DNA from: Actinernus sp. WN-2022
Lineage: Eukaryota > Cnidaria > Anthozoa > Actiniaria > Actinernidae
Length of the DNA: 64,000 bases
Direction of reading: 5' to 3'
Assembly (NCBI GenBank): GCA_030867875.1
Contig: JAOWCC010001634.1
Span: 34,553,867 to 34,617,866 of the forward strand
The position numbers were made by a program, and so were the translations under genes. This document shows positions 35,301 to 42,874 of this stretch, one piece after another (the stretch's first letter is position 1; every line of letters begins with the position of its first letter). The notes below the pieces were generated by a model. It did not search any database, was not told where the DNA came from, and saw only the letters and a program-made list of their open reading frames with translations.

Positions 35301-36040
35301 TACTAGGAAACAGCGCCTATGGAAAGTTGCTCGAAGACTTGGGACGCCAAACTAATGTCGCCTATACCAAGGATGAGAAAGTTGTGGACAAAGCATTGCG
35401 AAGTGTTTGGTTCGAAGATCTGGAAGAGGTTGGTGAGGCATACGAACTCGAGAGTAGAAAGGCCCAGATCCGAATCAAACGCCCTTTCCAAGTAGGTATC
35501 GCGGTATATCAGCTTGCCAAACTTCGCATGCTCGAGTTCTACTACGACTTCCTTGATAAGTACGTCGATCGCAAGGATTTCGAATACATACAGATGGATA
35601 CGGACAGCGCGTACGTTGCCATCTCTGGAAACAGCCTCGACGAAGTTGTAAGATCAGACCTACGAGAGGATTTCGCAGCCCACAGAAAGGAATGGCTAGC
35701 TTGGGACAAATGGAGCAGTCGTACGCCAGGACTCTTCAAACTCGAATTCGAAGGTCAACGCGCTATTGCCCTATGTTCTAAAGCTTGGTATGTCGATGTG
35801 GGTGGCAGCAGGAAATATTCCACCAAAGGTATGTCTAGACGGCACAACGACGTTTCGTGGGCTCGATTCGAAGCAGCACTCCAGGGTAGTATTGACATGG
35901 CGAAAAACCGAGGCTTCCGTCTAGTGCCGGAAGGTATGGCAACCTACGAACAGCAGAAACTTGGGCTATCGGCTTACTACGACAAAAGACGCGTTCTTCC
36001 CGATGGAATCCACACCGAGCCAATAGAGTATGCTGTCTAG
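32342..36040 (+). CDS. Protein-primed-type family B DNA polymerase (PolB)
   Basis: About 1,230 codons, the replicative polymerase of the element. Order of features (residues counted from 32342): an OTU-like cysteine-protease-type segment (about 200-290, DNLCLWRCLA and GHAFYI), a C2H2 finger (about 305-330, CNACKQRF...HADRC), exonuclease motifs ExoI YDFEAYL (about 478), ExoII GFNSGRYDLNLI (about 580) and ExoIII YYNDLDVV (about 715). Polymerase motifs follow: A YDANALYLS (about 816), B LLGNSAYGK (about 988) and C MDTDSAY (about 1083). All catalytic acidic residues appear present. The start is uncertain: the frame is open from 32255, has a TTG at 32342, and its first ATG is at 32528. It overlaps the convergent integrase by 4 bp. 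Confidence 0.95.
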   Translation: MNEEVAASLRAKADEERSIADPRSRLPHKRRAFRRFLQEPRSEPLPRSLAREAEAILDERDGMLEGVEIGRRTIQWRFFQGVAGDLTPRIMEKLVAKVTTSFYLRYGYTYRIRNVNDGRVMLFSKTVPSSPWLNVLGNAEEWINSKETARLNPDNINRPNTQWAFVRWIYVDVKVVIDRQPLLGTGPLPQWLRQKKGMIALDRYGDNLCLWRCLAMYEGARVDRCCVTARKLAQNFYRLTAPTQDVPRTSLDQLEKVELHFGIGIRVYEPTEDGAWHLMRHAAHYKHTMTIGIYEGHAFYIKDVKKLGHIYVCNACKQRFTNASNLQRHADRCSRGETKIVCPGKVITVPQTAYEKAFWPESTASKAALRWLKREAERIGQHIHHAACGHGGEHWLEGAAVDGYEPLSKTIFQFHGCYFHGCPKCFPQERCLYRKTCKRTESLREAGYVVVEAWGCSTKKTNEQVPTPTQTAYPHAIVYDFEAYLDRTKGRQPTDRLSIENVHVPISVSIADTYDRTPTHLCRRDPKELIAAFVEELQLRAQNIQEGVAEQFCPKTPEFSFDTLPKEQRMRIDEWVNQVPVLGFNSGRYDLNLIRNYFVESIADTCKKVRVAKKANTTMFLLTPDFRFLDVINYLGPGTSYERWITAYGYESQKSFFPYEWFDSPDKLEHVGLPDYREWGSKLKREHLLSRSEFEDCECTFHDKGMETFADWLRYYNDLDVVPFLEALEKMRDFYHEKGVDMLKDAVSIPGVSLQFLFRGSVERGAEMYAPGEEAYHMLKGAVVGGPSIVFTRRHEAGVTRIRSHQGGTKICRKILGYDANALYLSTMALEMPCGKEEVVHYDELDLEAEDFVECLRNGEWFGYAEVDIEIPKELWQKFEEMPPFFYNKKIPKEAIPPQMLAYLARTGRKLSEEKKLVGSLSGKRLLLYEPLLRWYLDHGAVITAVYRTIDYESKEIFGWFVDQVTEARRMGDVDKSKALLADVFKLLGNSAYGKLLEDLGRQTNVAYTKDEKVVDKALRSVWFEDLEEVGEAYELESRKAQIRIKRPFQVGIAVYQLAKLRMLEFYYDFLDKYVDRKDFEYIQMDTDSAYVAISGNSLDEVVRSDLREDFAAHRKEWLAWDKWSSRTPGLFKLEFEGQRAIALCSKAWYVDVGGSRKYSTKGMSRRHNDVSWARFEAALQGSIDMAKNRGFRLVPEGMATYEQQKLGLSAYYDKRRVLPDGIHTEPIEYAV

Positions 36041-37062
36041 CGCTTGGATACGAACAGAACATCTTTCGGTGGTAGTTCCGTATCCCTAGGAACGACTTGT
36101 AGCTCTTCACGAACGAATCCACGTTTGGGTGCGTCCTTCTCCCCTTCTCGCTTCGCAAGGTAGTACAGCACAGGCTGTCCCGAAGATACTACACTTCGCG
36201 AAATGGTGTATATCTGTAAACTCCACACAGGATCAGTAGCTCTACGTTTTTCACCTCCTTCCAATTCTCCTGGGGCGTAGAGATATCGAACTAAGACGTC
36301 GAATGGTAGGCGCTCTTCTCTCAAGCCAACAGTGCGTGAATATGTAGGAGTCTTTAGATCTACTTGTTGCGTCACTACGGAATTCGAAGGCTCCTTTCCT
36401 GTAAGTCGAGTCACCTCACCATTCAGGGCTTTGATAACCATTGGTAAACGAACTACCCATTCTCTACTACGCGCCTCTGAGCCTTCCGAAGTAAGTACCA
36501 TCTCTTGTGCATATTGGTATCCAAACAATCTCTCAGCTAGCGTTCTATTCGCTCGTTCGACGAAGCCTTGCGCTCTATGATTACCAGCCTCGCCTCGTTG
36601 AACTTTCGTACCATGTAGTTCTAACGTTTCAGACATACGTCCCATGAATTCTCTACCAGGATCTACTTGCAACGTCTTTGGCCATTCGAGTGGACTACGT
36701 TTGTAGATTCGTTCGAATGCCGCAGAAACTTCACCACTATCTTTCGAAGCTAAAGGTTCGGCTTCTTTGTATCGAGAAGCCACATCGATTACCACCAATG
36801 CGTACTTGTATAGCTTCCGTCCACGCCCAGGTCGATCGTGTGGTAAGAATATCAAATCAGCTTGGTGGACTTCGTTAGGTTTCGATACGGTCCAATGTGG
36901 TCGTGGTACATATCGTGGTGGTGGTAAATAAATTTGCCATAGTGCTTGCTTCTCTAACCAACTCTTAGCCGTGTCTTCCGATACCTTTGCTGCCGCCGAT
37001 AGTTTACCAATTGCGGAGTAACCTTTCCAATATCCTTCAGGGCCATAGAAGATAGCATCCAT
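36037..37062 (-). CDS. Retroviral-type DDE integrase
   Basis: 341 residues from the ATG at 37062 (preceded by TATACGTA). An N-terminal helical part is followed by a catalytic core with Asp69 (HQADLIFLP), Asp134 (LQVDPGREF) and Glu169 (GFVERANRTL): the last two are 35 residues apart, the classical D,D35E spacing. A C-terminal SH3/chromo-like stretch starts at VWSLQIYTI. It catalyses integration of the linear element and creates the short target duplication. It lies tail-to-tail with PolB. The frame is intact. Confidence 0.95.
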   Translation of the reverse strand: MDAIFYGPEGYWKGYSAIGKLSAAAKVSEDTAKSWLEKQALWQIYLPPPRYVPRPHWTVSKPNEVHQADLIFLPHDRPGRGRKLYKYALVVIDVASRYKEAEPLASKDSGEVSAAFERIYKRSPLEWPKTLQVDPGREFMGRMSETLELHGTKVQRGEAGNHRAQGFVERANRTLAERLFGYQYAQEMVLTSEGSEARSREWVVRLPMVIKALNGEVTRLTGKEPSNSVVTQQVDLKTPTYSRTVGLREERLPFDVLVRYLYAPGELEGGEKRRATDPVWSLQIYTISRSVVSSGQPVLYYLAKREGEKDAPKRGFVREELQVVPRDTELPPKDVLFVSKR

Positions 37063-37185
37063 TACGTATAGCGTTAACAACGAGGCTTTAATATGTATAG
37101 TCCTTATCGTTAAAAAGTGAAAAAAAAAGAATAAAGACCCATCGGTCCTTATTCCTTTTTTTTTTTTTTTCCTTTCTACATCTCC
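37063..37185. other. Short intergenic region with T14 tract
   Basis: Leader of the integrase gene on the minus strand; contains poly-T near 37157-37170. The minus-strand motif TAAAGCCTC here (about 37084) recurs upstream of the next gene (about 38263), so it may be a shared promoter element. Confidence 0.35.
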
Positions 37186-38241
37186 CTATTTGTATACGTC
37201 CTCGAGGGTGGCCCGAGTCTTCGTTGGAAGCGGTTGTGTTACGACTAGGACGGCGGCGTCGAGTAGGTACGATATTCCCAATCCACTTGTGCAGACGCTA
37301 CTAGCATCGCAAACGCCATCGTGTATGGAACCTGGCAATATCATATTACTTATGTTTCCAATGTTGACTTGGTTTGAATTCGCGTCTACGAGAGCTTCGT
37401 AAGAAGTGCGGCTTCCTACGTAGAACGGCCGACTCTTGTCAAAGAATAGGCAATTAGGCACGCCCGTTTGCGCGTTGCATTTCATGCGCAGCCTAGCAAT
37501 GGGATTGCTCAATGCGCGTCCGGCGTTCTTGGAGGCTTCCATGGAGATAGTTCGTTGAACCAGTGTATGGATCTTAGTGTTGGAGACAACGAGAGCTCCT
37601 TCGGCTGGTGCCGTACGGCGACGCAGATTGCGTGCACAAATCTTTCCACTTGTGAGGCATGCCTCAACCTCGTTTTCAAACGCCGAGTCCAACTCTTGGA
37701 TCACTTTGAAGAGGGTACTCAATTTGTCTGGACTTGGAAGTTCGGGGTTTCCATCCTTGTCGGTCTTCAAGGTGATTCCATCCATTTGAGTCAATACTGG
37801 GACGCTCCACTTTTGAACTTGTAGGCAGGGATTGCGATCGCGCTTCTTGTACTTATCCTTTTGTCCCGATGCGAGGTTCAATCGGGCAAGGTCTCCTTGC
37901 TCATGTGGACATATTTGACCAACATGTTTTTCGTCTTTGAAGCGAAAGATTGCTGGACGTTGTCCTTCCCCAAGATCGAAGTAGACTGGGATGTATTTAC
38001 ATCCGTTTGGACCACTTCGAGGATTGTCCCAGTCAAACACAATCGTTCCCTTCTTTCTCTGTTCGAAGGCTTCGAGGATGTCTTCTGCGTTGAACACAGA
38101 GGATTTGTTTGCCGTCGCCGTGTTAGCTGCCGCAGTATTAGCTGCCGTAGCGTTATCTGCCGTGGTATTGGCATCATTGGTTGAGATGGCATCATTGGTT
38201 GAGGGGGCATCGTCGCTTGCATTGAAAACTTGGCTAGCCAT
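37186..38241 (-). CDS. Polinton protein of unknown function (possible ssDNA-binding protein)
   Basis: 351 residues. The N-terminal 40 residues are low-complexity (STND, TAAN repeats made by 15-bp tandem units). A globular region follows (VFDWDNPRSGPNGCKYIPVY, RPAIFRFKDE), ending in GISYLLDAAVLVVTQ. I do not recognise a catalytic motif. Its position beside PolB and the integrase, and a beta-rich hydrophobic C-terminus reminiscent of viral single-strand-binding proteins, suggest a replication accessory role; this is inference only. The ATG is preceded by TATATATC-AAAGACG, a possible TATA element 10-20 bp upstream. Confidence 0.8.
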   Translation of the reverse strand: MASQVFNASDDAPSTNDAISTNDANTTADNATAANTAAANTATANKSSVFNAEDILEAFEQRKKGTIVFDWDNPRSGPNGCKYIPVYFDLGEGQRPAIFRFKDEKHVGQICPHEQGDLARLNLASGQKDKYKKRDRNPCLQVQKWSVPVLTQMDGITLKTDKDGNPELPSPDKLSTLFKVIQELDSAFENEVEACLTSGKICARNLRRRTAPAEGALVVSNTKIHTLVQRTISMEASKNAGRALSNPIARLRMKCNAQTGVPNCLFFDKSRPFYVGSRTSYEALVDANSNQVNIGNISNMILPGSIHDGVCDASSVCTSGLGISYLLDAAVLVVTQPLPTKTRATLEDVYK

Positions 38242-38360
38242 CGTCTTTGATATATATACATGAGGCTTTATCTAATAGGGTTGTTGGATTCGTTTTTTTT
38301 TTTACAACCCCGTTGTGGTGGTCTTTTTTCAGCTTTTCCTCGTAATTAGTCTTGTGATTT

Positions 38361-38780
38361 TTAAAGCAACCGACTAGCAACGTATCCTATAGCGAACGTC
38401 CCACCACCTACGATTGCCAATTCTGTAATTCTCTGCGAACTCGAAGGTTTATAGTAGTAGGAAAAGTGAGGCTTCTTCATGTTCATGCGGTGCAGCCCCA
38501 CGTGTACTGTATTGTATAGTACAAGGGCGCGGTCCGTATCGGCTAGATCCTCGGCAGCGTAGTATTTCTTACGTTCCTGCTCTTGGACCCACTTGGATAG
38601 TTCTTCTTGTTGTTTTTCGTAAGTGGCCATGTCATGCTTGTATTTCTCAAGGGCTCTATCATGCCTTTCGATCTCTATATTAGTCTCCTCTGGGTCTCTT
38701 CCAGAAATATATCGGTCGAGGTATTTAGCACCAAGGCTTGCTGCCGCAAAGGCAACCGCTATGCTAATCGATCCCCCCAT
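38361..38780 (-). CDS. Small membrane protein with coiled coil, possible N-myristoylation
   Basis: 139 residues. Starts MGGSIS, a possible myristoylation signal, in a hydrophobic stretch (IAVAFAAASLGAKYL). A charged, likely coiled-coil middle (ALEKYKHDMATYEKQQEELS) follows, then a C-terminal hydrophobic segment (LAIVGGGTFAIGYVASRLL). Likely virion or membrane-associated, by analogy with small membrane proteins of Polintons. It ends 120 bp before the 37186-38241 gene; only 3 bp separate it from the next gene upstream, which suggests one transcript. Confidence 0.75.
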   Translation of the reverse strand: MGGSISIAVAFAAASLGAKYLDRYISGRDPEETNIEIERHDRALEKYKHDMATYEKQQEELSKWVQEQERKKYYAAEDLADTDRALVLYNTVHVGLHRMNMKKPHFSYYYKPSSSQRITELAIVGGGTFAIGYVASRLL

Positions 38781-38783
38781 TGT

Positions 38784-39038
38784 TTACAAACTCTTAGGTA
38801 CGAACCCTTTGTCTTCGAAATTCTTAGGTACGAGCCCTTTGTCTTCGAGATACTTTTTGGCGGCAATGCTACCAGCCAATACGGCCGTCCACTTCACGTA
38901 ATTCAAGATGTTTGATGAAGGATCGCCAAGCATAGACTCCTTTGTCACCTTTTTTACGATCCAACCAACACCAGTTGCTATTCCAGCCAATGTGGCGGCA
39001 TCAATTACTGTTTCTACCACTTTGCTTTTTTCTGCCAT
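38784..39038 (-). CDS. Small two-helix membrane protein
   Basis: 84 residues from ATG at 39038 (MAEKSKVVETVIDAATLAG). Two hydrophobic helices (AATLAGIATGVGWIV and YVKWTAVLAGSIAA). The C-terminus is a direct duplication (EDKGLVPKNF / EDKGFVPKSL) produced by a 30-bp tandem repeat at about 38785-38845. Function unknown. It is the second of a run of minus-strand small genes. Confidence 0.7.
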   Translation of the reverse strand: MAEKSKVVETVIDAATLAGIATGVGWIVKKVTKESMLGDPSSNILNYVKWTAVLAGSIAAKKYLEDKGLVPKNFEDKGFVPKSL

Positions 39039-39064
39039 CGAACGTATCTGTATTGTCGATATGT

Positions 39065-39410
39065 TCAAATGTTATTTTCCATGGAAGGCAACTTTTTGCT
39101 TCTAGCTTCGTGTATTTCTTCGGAATGAGTGTGGTGTGTCGTAGCGTTGCGGTCCTTATACCGATAGTACAGCCCAACTAACGCGAGGCCTACTCCAATG
39201 GCTGATAGTGTAGTGTTGGCAGACACTTTATCGTACCAGCTTCCGTCGCCCCGAACTTCTGGTTCACTCTCACGACTCAATGCCTCTCTAGCGCGGCGAT
39301 TACTTTCCGCCAGTGCTTTTCCAGCGGCAATGCGCTTTGGATCTTTGGTCTTTTTTTTCAGGCGCAGTCTTCGGCGGATCTGCAGTTATCCGATCTTGTT
39401 GTTCCTCCAT
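39065..39410 (-). CDS. Single-pass membrane protein, frameshifted
   Basis: The C-terminal part (from about 39350 to 39065) encodes a basic stretch DPKRIAAGKALAESNRRARE, then a transmembrane helix (LSAIGVGLALVGLYYRY) and a polar tail. This frame has no ATG. An ATG in another frame at 39410 opens a short lysine/proline-rich leader that meets the main frame at an A8 run (T8 at 39351-39358 on the plus strand); one base is out of register. Either a true one-base break, an assembly error, or slippage at the homopolymer. The basic motif resembles ones I associate with Polinton small proteins. The start overlaps the end of the next gene by 53 bp. Confidence 0.6.
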
Positions 39411-39927
39411 CGTTCATGTCAGTAGACTTTGAGTCTTTAATAGGTTGACTGCTTGGCGTACTAGATGGAACTACGTGGTCAGCTACATGGAACAAGGCAC
39501 TAGCTAGAGCCACAAAGCGACCTGCTTTAAGAGACAACAAGGCGGCCACAGCAGATATCTCGTTGCGAACTAGGTGGTCTTCTTGTAGATCTAGGAGAAG
39601 TGCTTGTTCGCTGTCTAGTCGGACTACGTACCCAACTGCACGAGTTGCTAGTCGCAGTGCTCCGTCTACTAGACAACCTGTTATTTGCTTTGCTACTACG
39701 GCCTGGTACCTACTGTGTAGACGTATAACGTCTTTGTCAGGCAGTCTAGACACATCTCCTAGAGAAAAGTCCCGACCTAGATATTCTTTTGTTGTGCCCA
39801 TTGCGGCTAGAATCGAGAGCGCCTCCCTACGATCTTTAACGTCCTCTGATTTGGATGGATGTTCCAGTACGACCGGCGGACAAACGACGGCGCACTCGCC
39901 TAACAGTTCTTTGATTCCTTCATCCAT
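39358..39927 (-). CDS. Conserved-type Polinton protein, unknown function
   Basis: 189 residues. It includes LPDKDVIRLHSRYQAVVAKQ and a hydrophobic helical middle (ISAVAALLSLKAGRFVALAS), then a low-complexity Ser/Asp tail. No enzymatic motif seen. It lies directly downstream of the ATPase with an 8-bp overlap, in the packaging/capsid cluster, so a virion role is plausible. The family is not identified. Confidence 0.75.
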   Translation of the reverse strand: MDEGIKELLGECAVVCPPVVLEHPSKSEDVKDRREALSILAAMGTTKEYLGRDFSLGDVSRLPDKDVIRLHSRYQAVVAKQITGCLVDGALRLATRAVGYVVRLDSEQALLLDLQEDHLVRNEISAVAALLSLKAGRFVALASALFHVADHVVPSSTPSSQPIKDSKSTDMNDGGTTRSDNCRSAEDCA

Positions 39928-40555
39928 GGTTGAAGTATGCTTTGGGTGCGGGAATCTCTAATACTACTTCGAAAGGATGGCGGAGACAGAAACATGTGCG
40001 AGCGAACTTGTGGGCTTTGAGCTCCGAGGTCAACATTTTCCTCTCATCCACCTTCAACCCACCACCGTAGTCCTCAAATAGTGCTTTGGCATCAAGAGCT
40101 GACGCGGTATGAAAGGCCACGACCACCGCCACGTTTTCTCGAAAAGGTTTGCATATGCTTGTCAACTGTTGAGTTAACACCCAAATAGAAATGCCTAGGT
40201 GACGAGCGGAAAAGGCCATCTCCACGAGCTTATCGGTTCTCAGCTTTACATCCTTCGATGCGGCGCAATCGTCGAGTATCAAAAGAGTATTCGTACCTGC
40301 CCAAAAGGTGGAACAAACTCGTAGCGCGGCATTGATGGCATCTTGTGAGGGGCACATCACGAAGAAGTGAGGATCTAGATGGGCGAATCCACGATAGGTA
40401 GTGTTGTGGGCATACGTGGGGCATATGAGTACTACGTAGTCGAACTTACCACGAAATGCCCCATGAAGCTGCTCTACGAGAAGGGCCGTTTTTCCACAAT
40501 TCGTTGGTCCCACTATGAGAGCGTTGAATGGGATTTCCGTTACTAAAGTGTCCAT
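39920..40555 (-). CDS. A32/FtsK-HerA-like genome-packaging ATPase
   Basis: 211 residues. Walker A GPTNCGKT at residues 16-23; Walker B LLILDDCA at 91-98; a sensor-like WVLTQQLTSICKPFRENV follows. The size and motifs match the DNA-packaging ATPases of Polintons, adintoviruses and virophages. It pumps the linear genome into capsids. The start ATG at 40555 lies 1 bp after the stop of the major capsid gene; it overlaps the next gene by 8 bp, so the three probably form one transcript. Confidence 0.93.
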   Translation of the reverse strand: MDTLVTEIPFNALIVGPTNCGKTALLVEQLHGAFRGKFDYVVLICPTYAHNTTYRGFAHLDPHFFVMCPSQDAINAALRVCSTFWAGTNTLLILDDCAASKDVKLRTDKLVEMAFSARHLGISIWVLTQQLTSICKPFRENVAVVVAFHTASALDAKALFEDYGGGLKVDERKMLTSELKAHKFARTCFCLRHPFEVVLEIPAPKAYFNHG

Positions 40556-40556
40556 G

Positions 40557-41789
40557 CTAGTACGATACGTTTTCCAGTGCTCCGTTCAATATCGTGATCT
40601 GAGCATCGGCAAGTACGAAGATGTGCATATTCACGGTTCCACTGCCTCCAGTCCTATGGATGCGGATCTGGAGGTTCTTTCCACTGCCTGTTTGATTCAA
40701 GCCATTGCCATGGACAACTGGATCATTTACTGTGCGACAATCAACCAGGATGGCGAATTTATTATTGTAGAACTTGATTGGGGTCATAGACGTTTTGCCA
40801 GCGCCAAACCATCCATTAGCGGCCTCCCAAAAGTCTGATGGTAGCATGCCTCCAGGAAAGATCCTGTTTGGCCTTCCATTGATATCGATCTCGACCTTCG
40901 TGATTCCTGGATAGTCAAACGCCTCGCTGTTTCGTGTGCCGTGGGTATGTTGTGCCACGAAGAGGAGGAGCAATCCAGTAAAGGACAACCTTGGAACGTC
41001 GACTTGCTGAGATATCAGAGTGTCTGACGCTTTGTTGATAGGTACGGTTTTGAAGTGAACGGCGTGCCTGAACAGGAAGACGGCGCCACTGACATATTCG
41101 TCTTTCGCTTGCTTGGCGATAATTTCACTCTCAACAACTTCGTACTCTAGCTGGATGTTGCTTAGCTTGTATGTGCCTATCTTGGTAGTGTCTGATCCTA
41201 CCACCACATCCGTAGCAGGTGATAGAGTCAACTCGAGAGAAATGGTGTTGCGAAGAGCGAAGGGATAAAGAGCTCCATGTTGCGTCAGGATGTCCACATC
41301 TAGTGGGATTCGGTATTTCGAACCATACACAGCTAGGAGCAAGTTTTCTCCAGTATCCGAAGTGCCTTTGTCACCAGCATTCGAGCGTAGCTTGTTCGTG
41401 TTCTCTGTTTGAATACCTTGTCCCACGCGCGCATCTCGCTCTATAGTTGGCAAATAGAGATCGGAATATGTCTGTAGAAGATCTGGTCGTTCAATGTCTT
41501 CTATCGTTTCAGCTCCTATTTTGAGAACTCTACGTGAGACCAGACAACGCCCGACATTAGCCACCACGCGATTGTTAACATGTCCACCAGACAACGTAAG
41601 GTCAGCCACGAGTGCGAGACTACCTGGAACGAGGACGATGTTTTCCCCTAGTATTGGTATTTTCACATAGAGAGTCTCTCCTGGATTGGCTTCCGATGGA
41701 GTGAAGGTGATTCTATCTACGTTGTGTAGAGCTTTCAATCCCTGAGGCTCTCTGTGCGATTTTGCAGGAACCAACGTCGCCGGAATCAT
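40557..41789 (-). CDS. Major capsid protein (hexon-like, double jelly-roll type)
   Basis: 410 residues, beta-rich. The opening region DRITFTPSEANPGETLYVKI, the LVPGSLALVADLTLSGGHVN segment and the C-terminal MHIFVLADAQITILNG match the layout I know for cnidarian Polinton/adintovirus hexon proteins. Adjacent to the packaging ATPase, as in other Polintons. It should form the trimeric capsomers of an icosahedral shell. Intact frame, start ATG 41789, divergent from 41825-42874 with only 35 bp between them. Confidence 0.85.
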   Translation of the reverse strand: MIPATLVPAKSHREPQGLKALHNVDRITFTPSEANPGETLYVKIPILGENIVLVPGSLALVADLTLSGGHVNNRVVANVGRCLVSRRVLKIGAETIEDIERPDLLQTYSDLYLPTIERDARVGQGIQTENTNKLRSNAGDKGTSDTGENLLLAVYGSKYRIPLDVDILTQHGALYPFALRNTISLELTLSPATDVVVGSDTTKIGTYKLSNIQLEYEVVESEIIAKQAKDEYVSGAVFLFRHAVHFKTVPINKASDTLISQQVDVPRLSFTGLLLLFVAQHTHGTRNSEAFDYPGITKVEIDINGRPNRIFPGGMLPSDFWEAANGWFGAGKTSMTPIKFYNNKFAILVDCRTVNDPVVHGNGLNQTGSGKNLQIRIHRTGGSGTVNMHIFVLADAQITILNGALENVSY

Positions 41790-41824
41790 ATTGAATATTT
41801 AGACATACATAGTTATTGTTCAAC
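41790..41824. promoter_or_regulatory. Very short divergent promoter, capsid / membrane protein genes
   Basis: 35 bp between two start codons (41789 minus, 41825 plus), AT-rich (ATTGAATATTTAGACATACA). Any promoter must extend into one or both coding regions. No certain TATA box. Confidence 0.4.
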
Positions 41825-42874
41825 ATGGCTGAGAATGCAAACTTCGATCCTTTAGACTTCGATCCTTTGACTGAGGAAGGTCAAGCCGACATAGAAAATC
41901 TTTCTGCCAAAGAATGGCATGAGCTTAGTCCAGGTAAGAATGAAGACCGAAGTACTTGGTGGGATAGAGTTAAGGTCAGAATAGGAGAAAGATCCAAAAG
42001 CTTTCGGGATAAGCTTTGGAGCAAACGGCATAAATGGGGGTACAGTCCACATGAGTACATCAAATTGGTGAATCTAGTTGATCCAGTTGTAGTACCAAGC
42101 GGCAATACCGCGGAAACATCGTTCACTGAGGGGGAACAGATACTAGCTGAAAAAGCCAAGCGACGCGATGAAGCCTGGGATAGGATTAGTAGAAGATTTC
42201 CGAATGTAGACACTACCAAGTTCACTACTACCTTGGATACGTATGACAAGGTCGTGGTGCAACTGAACAAAAGTAATTCCAAATACTACAATCTGTACGG
42301 CGCCAAAGGTAATGTTAGTGGGAAATTGCCTAAAACGATCACAGACGCTCTAGGGCCTTCCGCAGAGATGATTGTTAGCAAAGGAGAAGCTGAGATCGAC
42401 CAACTTAAGACAGAAAGAGCTAAGGAAATGAAAAACGTGAAATCATCCAAGCAGGGGTCGACAGAACATACGGCAGCAAAGGAAGAAGTGATGAAAATAG
42501 ACGACCAAATACAGGAGATTGAGTCAAATGTTGAAAGAATCGAAGAGCGTATGTCCATGCGAGACCGCGTGAAGGTCATTTTCAAAAAGTATGGCGTTGG
42601 AGTGCTTGGAATTGCGATTGCGACAGGCACCGTGATTGGCGTCGTGGCTTCCATGCTATCTAAGGGGCTTGCTAATGTTGCCAGTGGGGTCGGCAATGCG
42701 TTGAAAGGTCTAGGAAAGAAGCTAGGGCAGACTCTACCTGGAATGGTTGGGGCAATTGCTAGCTTTTTGTTTCGCACGGCTGGCGAGGTATTAGGATTCT
42801 TAGCGAAGAACATCTGGATGTTGATCGTAGCTGTGGTGGTGATCGTAATAGAGCGATTTAAGTCAGCGAAATAG
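41825..42874 (+). CDS. Virion-type membrane protein with Gly-rich hydrophobic C-terminus
   Basis: 349 residues from ATG 41825 (MAENANFDPLDF); an upstream TTG in frame is less likely. The N-terminus is acidic and carries the duplicated FDPLDFDPL. The middle is charged and coiled-coil-like (MKIDDQIQEIESNVERIEER). The last 100 residues are glycine-rich and hydrophobic (GVLGIAIATGTVIGVVASML, ...WMLIVAVVVIVIERF), able to insert into or disrupt membranes. Recurrent in cnidarian Polintons as I recall. A membrane-active role analogous to adenovirus protein VI is inference. The 3' end overlaps the convergent gene by 12 bp. Confidence 0.8.
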   Translation: MAENANFDPLDFDPLTEEGQADIENLSAKEWHELSPGKNEDRSTWWDRVKVRIGERSKSFRDKLWSKRHKWGYSPHEYIKLVNLVDPVVVPSGNTAETSFTEGEQILAEKAKRRDEAWDRISRRFPNVDTTKFTTTLDTYDKVVVQLNKSNSKYYNLYGAKGNVSGKLPKTITDALGPSAEMIVSKGEAEIDQLKTERAKEMKNVKSSKQGSTEHTAAKEEVMKIDDQIQEIESNVERIEERMSMRDRVKVIFKKYGVGVLGIAIATGTVIGVVASMLSKGLANVASGVGNALKGLGKKLGQTLPGMVGAIASFLFRTAGEVLGFLAKNIWMLIVAVVVIVIERFKSAK

